Positions 47,891 to 58,513 of a stretch of DNA of 64,000 nt are shown in pieces (position 1 is the first letter of the stretch; every line of letters begins with the position of its first letter). The stretch spans positions 7,320,122 through 7,384,121 of the forward strand of contig LR990044.1 in NCBI GenBank assembly GCA_905147135.1. The letters are read 5' to 3'. Source of the DNA: Blastobasis lacticolella. Its lineage: Eukaryota > Arthropoda > Insecta > Lepidoptera > Blastobasidae. Position numbers and translations under genes: made by a program. The notes under the pieces were generated by a model. It did no database searches. It had not been told where the DNA came from and saw only the letters and a list, made by a program, of their open reading frames with translations.

Positions 47891-49139
47891 CGTATGGGAC
47901 AAGTTGCTATGAACCTGGTCCAGCAATCGGCGATCCTGGATTGCTGGATCGATCCAGCTAACCGGGCTTAATCGCGGCTTGTATGCCTCGCTAGGGCTGT
48001 CCGCAAAAATAACTGAGATATATTTAGCTAATTAGATAAGAATTACAACTGTATACTGGCTGGTAAAAACTGAGCGCGCTGTGGGTGCAACGCAGTAGGC
48101 ATCGACGAGTGCCCAAGGCCAGACATGGAGTTTCGGCAGATTCAGCAGTATCACATTGAGCACGAGGCCTGTTATAATGAATTAGCAGGCAGCTCGTGGC
48201 AGGACATGTCATCCACTTCCGCACCGTTACCGTAGGATGAGGAAGACGCTAAGACTGAACCTACAGTGACGCTGCACTTCCATGCTGGTGCAAGCAACTC
48301 GGAGTATAAACTTGCATAATTTTACTCTATTTTACTTATTGAGAGATAAACCATGGCTGCGTGTAGGGGCGTGGTTTGCACACCAGTGTGCACCACCAGC
48401 GTGTGAGGCAAAGAAATTGCACACAGGAGGAGCCTACTCACAGCTGAAGTAACAATCTATATTTTGCTTCCTTTTTTAATGGTGCGCAAACGTGTCCAAA
48501 AGGGACAGCTAGTTGTCAAATACCCCTCCATAACTACTGCTATTGTCAAATTTGGTGGCCTTGGTCACCTTCTAGCTAGCTTTTTGTATGACATTGAGTC
48601 ATTTGTATAGAGTTGTGACAGGGTGACAGTGTACATTGCACATTATCTAAAGGTCAAGGCTCCAATATCCTTGGTGTGAGGTCTTTCACTGTCAAAATAA
48701 CGCTGTTTAATTGGCTAAAATCCATCAACATTGAGCGTATGATTGTAACCAATAGCACGACAGTATTTTGACAATAGGACTAAACGCTCCAGCAGCGCCA
48801 CCTAGCGGAACTTTTATTCGCGTTAGCCCTAACGGTAAATCCCTCGTTTTATGAGAATTTTCTATCTTGCGCACCATTACTGGCACACTGGTATAGTCTG
48901 TGGTATGCTACCTTTTTAATCCCTGACGAAAAAAAGTTGTGTTGTAAGTTGGACGTGTGTGGCTGTGGCTTTGTGTGTCTATCTGTGACATCATAGGTCC
49001 CAGATGGATCGATCCCAGAGAGAACAGATGGATCGAATCGGATGCGGTTTTCTCTATTTGAAAGCCAAGGTTATTAGAGACGGGATGGTGCTTTGTTTCA
49101 TTAAAAATGATTCGGTAGTTTAGAAAATATTTGAGGTTA

Positions 49140-49533
49140 AGGGGCCATCCATAAATTACGTCACACGAATTTTAGTACTTTTGAGCCCCTCCCCCCGTCC
49201 TTGTCACAGGTTGTCACAATTTTATAATCCCCCCCTCCTGATGTGACGTCACACATTTCTTAAATTTATCCATGTATTTTAGAAAAATTGAAAGAAAACA
49301 GCCATCGTCATTTTTCATAGTGAGAGAATTTCATAGTGAGAATGCGAAATTATTAATAAATATGGATCAAGTTCGTTAAATTTTAAGATTTTTATTCACA
49401 TCTATACGTCGCGTTTGATTATTAATTTTTAACATGTGATGTCACAAAATATTTGACCCCCCCTGCCCCTTGTCACATTTCAGTAATACCCTCCCTCCCT
49501 ATTAAGGTGTGACGTAATTTATGGATGACCCCT
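49140..49533. mobile_element. DNA transposon/MITE with 27-bp TIRs
   Basis: The ends AGGGG(C/T)CATCCATAAATT followed by acgtcacac are inverted repeats matching at 26 of 27 positions. The interior is AT-rich, with further internal 'gtgacgtcac' and 'tgtgatgtcac' motifs near each end. No transposase remains. The TSD is not clear. Confidence 0.85.
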
Positions 49534-50293
49534 AAGTAAACTTCGTCAGGGGTCGCCTACTTTTTCTGTCAGTTAGGTTACTTATAAAAATGTTAGGTAA
49601 TTGATTACGTACATTGCATATGGTTATACAATCACCCCAACAAAAAATAAAGCATGTGCACTTCTTACAAAAATATGTCAACCACTAGACATGTAACTAA
49701 AAATTAGTTAGGAACTTAACATTAAAATATAAAAAAACAGAATTGGTCCCTAAAATAAAGCAGAAATGTCAGCATTTTCGTTCAAAACGAGGATGATCGA
49801 GAAAATGCTAAGTATGTTAGTTCGAACGTGATTAAAATGATAATTTAGTAAACTACATAATATCGTATTTCAGAAGTGATATATTCTATTGGAAGAACAG
49901 TTTTTTTACGTTATGAATGACACTAGTTCACGATCATGGCACTATAACGTGAGATTTGACCATTTTGAGGCCCATTTAGATTTATGATAATGTTAGGTCA
50001 TAGAATTAAGATCTGCCATGTTTATTACAGGCAGGTACTACACCAGTGTTAAAAAATATAAACTTCATTATCATAGGTACTTAAGTATCCACAACAACAA
50101 TTGCCAAAAACTTCATATTGTTGAAGATTTTTTCAACATTCTTTAGGATAAATATGTTTTAGTAGGTACTAGTATTAGTAGATATGCAGCATCTGTTACG
50201 CCATCAAGATAGCGTAAGTACTAAAATCGTACAACCGACCCCATTTCACGACAAAGTACATTTTACAACGAGCGCAGCGAAATATATGTATAA

Positions 50294-50435
50294 TCATCAT
50301 CTTGGCGTTAAATTCCAGTTGTTGTCAGCCTTCCTGCTCTTTTTAGTCCACTCACATCAGTCAGGATCACGGTCAAGGGCCACGGGCCCTCGCGCGCGGG
50401 AATACAACCGACATATTGACGCCAAGATGATTATT
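50294..50435. repeat. Inverted pair of SINE tails
   Basis: 'atcatcttggcgttaa' at the left and 'ttgacgccaagatgat' at the right are inverted, each matching the family B SINE 3' terminus. Between them, 'gtcagccttcctgctctttt' is not SINE-like. Confidence 0.5.
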
Positions 50436-51165
50436 ATTTTTACTAGCGCGATCCGACGCGCTCTGCTGCGCACCGTTCGATGTAAGTCGTACCTACGGCT
50501 ATTATCGACCACATTAGTGTGAACATAGCGTGACAGTTTCTGTACTCATAAAGTGATCTAACCGTATGTGTAACATACAAAACTTAAATATTAAAGAACC
50601 ATCAACGGCCCAATAGAATATAAAAATAAATTAGGTACAATTTTTAAACCTTTCTATTATTCACACCTCATCTAATGTCAACTTTCAGAGGAGACTAGAT
50701 CTTGTAGTTTACATCATACACTCGAAATCATTTGGCAACACAATCAACGTCAACAAATCCCAATCACTCAAAAATACAATGTATAAAGTACAATCAACAC
50801 TTCAAACTAGATCGTTGCCATTTTAAAGTCCGCACATATAATTTAGAGAGGTATATCGGTAAAATATGTTAGAAAAATTTGAATCTCTGCTCTGACTCAA
50901 TATAGCCATAGCTAATCAATATATAATCAAACAAGAATACATTTCGTGAATCTGATAAGTCATCAATACCAGTAATGCGATTATATATCGGAACATAAAT
51001 CGTTTCGGTTACCATTTAGTTACGGGTCATTCGCCTTTTGGCTCTGACCGTAACGTTAATCAAGCATTCATAAGGTTCTATAGGCAAACCCTGATAAGTT
51101 TTCGAGACCGGAATTGGAATAGGCTCCGTAAGAAGCTTTGCATCGTTTCCCTTACAGAATCAAAC

Positions 51166-54100
51166 CTAATCCAAATCCCCAGGATTCAATAGCGATTTAT
51201 CGACCAACGTTTGAGAGAACGTGTCTGATACCTGTGTCGTGAGCTGTGGTTTGTCCAGTCTCCTGTTTAAGTCTTGGACCTCTTCGAGATCATTGGCTGA
51301 GGCCACAGAGTTCTGGTCGCTTAGGCTGAGGCTGTCAGGTTCCTCGCCGTAACATCGTCGCTTATGCTCCGAAGGTAACGCGTAGTAATAGTGCTCAGCT
51401 TGTATCGCGTTGCTTATGTATCTCTGTATTGTGTTGCTGTAACAATAAAACAAATCGTTGTAAAAGTGATGCAACTGTCAATTGTGATGTACATGTTACA
51501 ATGCAACAGCTTCAGTTTCTCGCCTGCACTAACATGGAATGTTCGTTTTAAATGTAGTTTATAGGTGTATGGTTTCAAAACCTATAACTTGAGCTGTTTG
51601 CTTAAAAATCGGAGCAATAGGATGTAGAAGATTGACAAACAATCAAATGGACTTACACTTTTACAAAATTAACGGTAGGACTTTACCTAGTTTTCCTCAG
51701 TACAGGCCTACCCATTTCCTCTTGCAGCTCTAATGAGTACAGCTTGGCCAGTGACTCCAGTTTTTCTTTCTCATTGGGGTCGTGGAAGCACGGCAGCTTA
51801 AGTTCAGTCTGATACGAATCCTGGAGAAACTTGGAGAGTTGCTCGTTGGCCGCACTTAGGATCAGGAAGCCTGGTCTTTCCTCCCTGATGCGACGGCAAC
51901 CAGCGCGGATTTCACGCACCTCAGGCACCGTATTGCCCATGGAATGCTCACTGCAGTAATGATCGCTCTGCGGAGACCTCTCGCTCACATTCAAGTCGCT
52001 AGACGACGTTTTCTGTAAAGAGAAATTAGTGCGCGGCGCCTGATTAACCGGCTCCTCCTGATATTCCGATTTCTCTTCAAATTCCTGAAAGGAACGAAAA
52101 AATGACCGATCCGCGTTCTCACCAGACACCCCCGCGTTCTTTATGTCGCTGAAGCTTGAGAAAGAGGAGTGAGGCTGCAGGATCTCTCGCTCTTTCAATA
52201 TCTCATCGTCCACGTCGACAACGGTCTTCGAATCCGACATCATGGCGTCTTCGTCGTTGTCCGAATCAATTTTCGTCCTTTTCTTTTTGAATTTATTCTT
52301 GCAGTTAGACCAGCCGGTTTTGACTAGAGATTTCTCTTTTTTTAATCTCTTCGGTGGAGGCATATTGCTGACAGACAAAGGTGAATTGTTGTTGTTCATA
52401 GTTTTCGATGATTTAAATGTTAAGCTTTTGTTGAAAACCTTTAACTCTTCTATGCCGGGCCAGTCAGTCAATTCATCATCCCCTTCTCTATCACTGTCAT
52501 TTGTGACCACTCCATCTGAATCACTACTACTGAGAGAACTGGATTCATTGCCAGCATAGTCCATGCCACTGTTTGAGTCATCAAAAAGTAATGGGTTACG
52601 TAGAGAATTTGTTGGGTAAGTCTTGTTTAACATTTTGAATTTTCTGTGATGTCTCCCATCCACACTGGTCTTACCCGTGCTAGTTGTGGGATTGAAAAAC
52701 GGTGGGAGGTCTGTGGTAACTCTGTAGCCTGTCATTTTAGACAGTGTAGGAGTACTACTTTTTGATGAATTCTTGTAAACAAAGTTAAAGCTGGAACTGC
52801 CTGGCAAAGACGGTGTGTTGGTAAAAAGTTTAGTACCATCAACATTTTGAGATTTCAGAACAATTTTCCCTGGCTGCAGTACTAAGCTCCTTTTCTTCTC
52901 TATGTCATGTTTCTTGGATTTCATGTCAGTTTTGGCAAAGAATGATGATTTGGATGAGCAACCACCACTGAAAGATCGTTCTCTCATTTCACATACTTCC
53001 TTGTCCCGATATGACCATTTCCTTTTACCACAAAAGGTATTTCTGAAAAAATATAGAATATCCCAATTACTTGTATCAAAATTGTAGGTAGTCCAGTATC
53101 ATAGTTGTAGACTGTCTATCTGTCTGCTCGCGATAAACTCAAAAAACTACTAAACGGATTTTCATGTGGTTTTCAGCAATTGAGAGGGTGATTCATGAGG
53201 AAGATTTAGGTGGAAAATTTGTTAAGGTGTAATACCTGTGCGAAGCCAGGACAGGTCTCTAGCTCAAAATAGAATGCACTGCTGCCCATGTCTTTTTTAA
53301 CAGAGATTAATTTTAAAGTATACACTTTAAAATTATTTAATACCCATACATACAACTCGTACCTACACTATGCCACTGTTTTGGATATCACATGACCATG
53401 CATACATTATTATGTCTCAAAAGTTTAAACAAATGGGTGGAAAAGAATAGAAATGTACAATGTTTTAACAATTGTTACCTTTCCTGTTTCAACAATGACT
53501 TCTGTTTATTTCCATGAGGTAATTGGGAAAAGCCTGGGCCCGGTAATCCCACTGAAGGCAAAACATTTGGCTGGAAAACACAAACATCATTCTAAATAAC
53601 AATAAATGTTTACTTATGCAACATTTTCTTATTTCATGGATGAGATTATACTTTTATGATTGCATTATGACCATGAGAATTGAATAATTATAACGATAAC
53701 ACCTTGATAACATACCTCTGTGGAAATATTAGTTATTTCTATTGGTGGAGACCGTTTCCCATCCATGTACTCGACAGGCATCTTCTTGAACTTTCTCTTC
53801 CTCCGGGCATTAGCTGGCCGGGTCGGAGAGAAATTTTCATTAAAAGAATCAGACTCAAAGTTTCCAATGTGGCAGTAATGTCTGGATTTCACATTCGAAG
53901 ACTTGTGTGGTTGGAGGTGGGAATCATCGGAGTCCGATAAAGGTTGTGTGATGAGCGGTGCTTGAGGTGGGCTGCTTGAGCTGCCATCTTCTACCAGGCT
54001 TACCGATACCACAGCCGCTGAAATGATTAGACTCCAGTTGTAATATTTAAAAATTGTATTACACTAGAATTTGTTACTACTTATTTGGAATATTTGTGAA

Positions 54101-54693
54101 TTTAATTAAAATTCTAATCAAATAATATTCCAGCTGTTATAAAAAAGAAATTCTGAATGATATTACTCATTCACACAAAACTACTGGACGGATTTTGATA
54201 AAATTTCAGTGTTCAAGCATTTATCCGAGCATAACACAGGCCTTATGCAAGAATAACTGAGTTTTATATGGACAAAGTCACAGGAAAATCTATATATAGT
54301 ATAAAACAATCTCTCTTCCCACTGTCGCCCCCCAGCATCTATGTATTGATGTATGCTTAGATCTTTTAAACTGTACAACAGATTTTATTGCAGTTTTCAA
54401 GTATAGATAGTGATTCAAAAAGAAGGTTTATAAGCAAGAAAAAAAGGGTAGGTAGGAGTAAAGAGGTATAAAGTAGGCGTAGGGGTAAGACGCCCCGCGA
54501 ACAAAGTCGCGCCGTGCCCATTAGTACAAAAATATTTCACTAGAAGGTAAGAAGGATAGCAGAAATATCGTAGGTACTCACGCAGGTTTCCAGCGGACCT
54601 GGTCCTTCGCCGGAGCCCTAACTTACGCCTCTCCTGCCGGCCGCAATTGCTCTCCTCTAGCGCCAGGTTTAGGTCATGGGACAGCCTTTCCAT
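51166..54693 (-). CDS. GPATCH2/GPATCH2L-like protein with R3H-like segment
   Basis: Five coding exons on the minus strand: 54582-54693, 53716-54017, 53479-53570, 51687-53042 and 51166-51436. Phases agree at every junction; total 710 residues. Similarity to vertebrate GPATCH2/GPATCH2L is seen at the N-terminus (MERLSHDLNLALEES), at HIGNFESDSFNENF followed by RRKRKFKKM, and in the acidic block SSSLSSSDSDGVVTNDSDRE plus GDDELTDW (residues 335-363). Residues about 567-625 (QLSKFLQDSYQTELKLP.., LAKLYSLELQEEMGRPVLRK) resemble an R3H single-stranded nucleic-acid-binding domain. I see no G-patch glycine motif. Lys/Arg-rich stretches suggest nuclear location. The start is the first ATG after an in-frame stop. 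Precise function is unknown. Confidence 0.85.
53110..53275 (-). repeat. RTE-like 3' end in intron of GPATCH2-like gene
   Basis: 'ctgtctgctcgcgataaact', 'actactaaacggattttcat' and 'cctgtgcgaagccaggacag' are the reverse-oriented blocks of the RTE-like tail family. Confidence 0.6.
54172..54535. repeat. RTE-like 3' end pieces in intron 1 of GPATCH2-like gene
   Basis: 'actactggacggattttgat' and, further on, 'tattgcagttttcaagtata' and 'caaagtcgcgccgtgcccat' correspond to the family at 7020-7215. It ends about 45 bases from the exon 1 donor. Confidence 0.55.
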
Positions 54694-55650
54694 GCTATCG
54701 CTTACGCCGCCACCCAGCCACAAACCCCCGACATCGCGCCTCTACACTGCCAATGATCTAGAATGTACGACGCACCGGCCAGTCTGTTTTGTTTACAACT
54801 ACTGACCTAGATCAAGGCGTCCTTTCACAACTGATAACTCGCGTTTAGAGACTGTATCATACAATATTTGGTAACCAACACTATTGTTTACGTAAAATTA
54901 ACCATCCACATTACAAAACACTAAGAAATTGATTGGTTTTGGTGTAAAAAGTCCAAGTTGAACACGCAATACACTCCCCGCTTCTGCTATATTGTCTTTC
55001 GCATTTACATAATATAATATTTCATTTTCACTTTGCTTGCGATGCAAGGAATAACTAAAACGATATGTAGCGGAATAAATGGGAAGCCACAACAAAATGA
55101 AATTTACAATCAAACACACAGGACATGCAGGGCATCCACAGGGTCATGCAAAAGATGAATGACAAAGAGTACAGAAATACTACGATTGATGATTGACATT
55201 TATTATTTGACAGATCCCTTTCGCACACCATGAGTAAGGACCAACAAGCATGATTGATAGAAATGCATATATGTCTACTTTAAAGCCCCTACTGACGTTG
55301 CAATGGGAGGTTTTTACTTTTCTAGAAGGTGGTAAAAAGAAAAATAGTTCAAAATTTAACTAGATGGCGTTGATGCAACACGATTCTTGGAAAGAAATGA
55401 AAATAAAGTTCAGTCGGCATACATCTGAAGATTGTAAATCCTTAAGAATTATTTTCTGAAAACAACTTTAAAAAGTAAAAAGTGTGAATAGTTCCACAAT
55501 ACAAATATAAAATAAAATTTTAATACTATAATTTTAGAGTTTATTGTCTAAACGTCATCGTCAAAATAATTTAAGTCAAAAACGATACCTATTTTTAATG
55601 TGACGGTCGGCAGTTCGGCACGCACGGCGTGTAATAGGACAGGGGGCTTC

Positions 55651-56460
55651 CCATGAGCTCTTATAGCAGGACCTAAATAGAACTGCCCTGCTTAGAACGA
55701 GACAGCGCTATATAGGTCTACATTATATGTAGCTCGACATTATTAAATAGCAAAAAGCATTTACCACCGTCTTCGTCATTGTTTACCTTCTAAAATCCAG
55801 AAAGGGTTTACTGCCCCATTTCGAATGTGCCCGATGGCTGGTACCCCAAAGTGTATAGCACCGCTGTACTTTCACAATTTCGACAAGTATTTATATTATC
55901 ATCGTTAGGGATACCGCGAATAAGGGCGAGGGGGCTCGACTGCGCTGGTATTTCTTTATTTATTTAGGACAACCAACTAGACTTACACTAACAAAAGTTA
56001 TAGCATCTTATAGCTAAAAATATGGTCACGTGTTGCGAAAACTCTAGAGAAACGTGGGGAAAAGGTGCCTGAACCAGCCGGTATTAGGAAAGAGACCCCG
56101 TGGGCGGCTCCACGAACGAACCCATGGATTGCCATCGCTGAGTCAAATGCGAAAGCCAATGGCTTGCGACACGAGGATGGCGTAGTCTGGGCGAAGCGGA
56201 TACATTTATGTTATACCACTAAGGTGGCAAACAAGCTTACGGCCCGCCTGATGGTAAGCAGTCACCATGTGTAACAAAGCGGACCCAGGCAGACTCCGGG
56301 ATAAGCGCTTTGACTACTTCCGGTGTTGCTACATAAAACGCAGATCTAGCGCCGCGATTGTCAGGTCTCCTCAGTCGCTGGTCAAGCTTTATTTGACACA
56401 TAAGCTTGTATAGTTCTAAACAAGGCAGTTCTGTTTAGGTCCTGCTATAAGAGTTCATGG
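55651..56460. repeat. Long-range inverted repeat (about 46-bp arms)
   Basis: 'ccatgagctcttatagcagg' with 'acctaaatagaactgccctg' at 55651-55696 is the inverse of 56411-56460. The right arm ends exactly where the PIF/Harbinger-like element (TSD 56461-56463) begins. May be the ends of a larger, older DNA element. Confidence 0.75.
56093..56320 (+). pseudogene. LINE ORF C-terminal fragment, family C copy 3, interrupted
   Basis: Matches the 16445 copy ('ggattgccatcgctgagtca', 'gcgaaagccaatggcttgcg', then 'aaagcggacccaggcagact'), but a 70-base insert at about 56203-56272, flanked by 'aagcgga', interrupts it. The insert carries the 'ccactaaggtggcaaacaag' block also found at 14070. Confidence 0.75.
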
Positions 56461-56463
56461 TTA

Positions 56464-57048
56464 TGCGCTTATTACACATACCTAAATTCAGAAGCAACTA
56501 GCTTCTAAATTAAGAAGCTTCTGATTACACTGTTCTAAATTCAGTTACTAAATTCATTTATTGGTTGAAGCGTCACAAAGTCGGACGTATTGTGTACGAG
56601 AATGGCTGCTGTACTTTTGAAATCCCGCCATTCTGTTATTTTTTTATTTTGATCTTGCGTTCGAAAACTGCACTGCTTGACATTTATATGAAAACTAAAC
56701 ATGATTCTTATAAGTAAGCGATCATCTTGGCGTTAATGACGCTCTCGAATAATAGTTAGTAATATTTATTTTAAATATAACCTCTAAAAAGGCCTAATGT
56801 TAAAAGAATAAAGTCACACAGTAAATGACCAGCCAAAAATGAGTTTCCAAACGTTCATCTGAATTAATTATATAAGTTACTAAATGCTATTACACCTTCC
56901 TGAATGCGTTTCTCATGAGGCTTCTAAATTTAGAAACCATATTTTATTCTAAATTTAGCATCGTAACTTATAAAATGCGATTACATTTGACTGAATTCAG
57001 TAACTGAATCATTTAGTCTACTGAATTTAGGCATGTGTAATAAGCGCA
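56464..57048. mobile_element. PIF/Harbinger-like MITE with TTA TSD
   Basis: TIRs TGCGCTTATTACACAT.CCT followed by aaattcag match at 27 of 28 positions. The 585-bp element is flanked by TTA on both sides, the duplication size and sequence typical of PIF/Harbinger elements. Its subterminal regions contain many repeats of a CTAAATTCAG/CTGAATTTAG motif in both orientations. No transposase. Confidence 0.88.
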
Positions 57049-57788
57049 TTAGCCCTGTTTTATCTTGCAGTTGCAAACTGTCAATCATCAATGCCGCAGG
57101 ACAACACTATCAGTGACCGTTGGTTTGTTTTCTCGTGTGTGAATCTGCTGTCACTTGTTGTTAAGACTCAAGTTTTGCGCCAATTTTCGTAGTTTCTTGT
57201 GATGTTTGTTTATATTCGATTAATGGTTGTAACTAATTATAATTAAGTGTAAATTAGTTAATTACCACAGGTAAATATTTAGGGACTGATACAATATCAA
57301 AGTTTTTATTTAAGCAAAGTAATATGACTTTGCAATACAGTTTAAGTATATTACCTCAGTGGGCTGGTTGTGTGGTGTTGTTTAAGTTTTGAAACACTTT
57401 TCTTTATTTAATATTGTGAAGATAGTGTTACCTGAAATCCCTATTACATTCTATATATTAATTTCTAGCACAAAGTAAAAATTCAATTATATATTACATA
57501 GTTTATGTTAATAACATATCACAACTGCAGAGAACTGTTTCTTGACACTTTGGTATGTTTTTCTTTTAATATTAGGTATTAGCCAAAGCTATATCCAGGT
57601 TGAATATCTGCACTAGATCAGCAGACAATTGTAAGTACCAAAATATAAACATTATAATGAATTCAAAGTGCCATTTTGTGAGACCAATATCTTCATTCTT
57701 GTTGTTTCATTTCATTTGTGGTAAGTCCTACTTTTTCTTAATGGTGTAAAAAATAGATCACTCATGATACAGATGTATCACCAAAAAA

Positions 57789-57989
57789 ATGTCAAAGAGA
57801 AAGGTAAGCATTGTTCTCAGACCAAGGAAGAAAATGGACATGAAACAAGCATTTCAAAAAAGTGCCCAATTGTATTTGGTAATGGTGGACAAATGTGTAG
57901 ATATTTTCAAGAAAGAAACTCCATGGACAACACTCATTGATAGATCCCATACTAAACAATGGACAAATTCAGTACCCTGCAATGACTGA
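57789..57989 (+). pseudogene. Short ORF, possibly a pogo/Tigger-type HTH relic
   Basis: 66 codons starting MSKRKVSIVLRPRKKMDMKQ and including KSAQLYLVMVDKCVDIFKKE, faintly like the CENP-B/pogo N-terminal helix-turn-helix ('KRK...L..K..II..F.KG.SATQLA..YGV..STV.DIKK'). A GT donor-like 'aaaggtaagc' follows codon 5. No TIRs were found. Weak identification; it could also be chance. Confidence 0.3.
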
Positions 57990-58374
57990 CCGTATGCAAC
58001 TTACCACATCATTCCTATAAGTATTATTCAGTTATTTCATGTCCATTTCCTTCCATAGTCTGAGGTTTTGGTTTCCAATAAACTAATTCAAAACATGTCT
58101 TTAAGTAGGTAGGAGAAGAAAAAGATTCAATACCACAAGAATTTTAACTTATGTAAGAGGTATGCAGCATAGACTCATACTGATATTTGCCAGTAATTAT
58201 ATTAACACTGTTTTATTTGCAATTGCATAAATGGTAAACTAACTTTATCTAGTCTGCTCTGATTATAATTTTTTGCCCCTCACTAGGGTTTTAGGTGTGT
58301 GTTTCGTCAGTTGAGCAATATATGCTGTATACCCAGACTCTGAATTTTTTTATATTGGAGTTGTTCGGCATTAG

Positions 58375-58470
58375 ACCGCCATCTCATTTAGTGGTAAGTG
58401 ACAATGCGGCCAAAGATGGAGCATGCCTGTAACATCCTATTCACTCTAGCCTTGAAGGCAATGCTGATGA
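58375..58470 (-). repeat. LINE fragment, family F copy 3
   Basis: 'agaccgccatctcatttagt', 'aatgcggccaaagatggagc' and 'cactctagccttgaaggcaa' match 28440-28560. It ends about 40 bases upstream of the Cut8-like start-codon exon. Confidence 0.55.
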
Positions 58471-58513
58471 TAAAGAAATACATTTCCTGATTGACACTTC
58501 CATTCATGCAGAA

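Larger units (their letters stand above)
44628..49139. other. PC 3' UTR and intergenic region
   Basis: AT-rich, with no supported gene. The only notable points are a hairpin at 45497-45524, a CA microsatellite at 45927-45946, and a family B SINE tail at about 47750-47890. The 166-codon ORF at 44996-45496 has no recognisable family and unstructured composition. Confidence 0.5.
54694..58511. other. Divergent intergenic region between GPATCH2-like and Cut8-like genes
   Basis: Should hold the promoters of both flanking genes and a non-coding first exon of the Cut8-like gene, but I cannot place a TSS. Repeats occupy 55651-57048. The 57060-57300 part is a plausible 5' UTR/promoter for the plus-strand gene but unproven. 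Confidence 0.4.

Noticed and set aside
54721..54723. Upstream start for the GPATCH2-like protein
   Set aside because: The longer reading would start at TTG; the first in-frame ATG is at 54691-54693 and begins with the conserved MERLSHDL motif.
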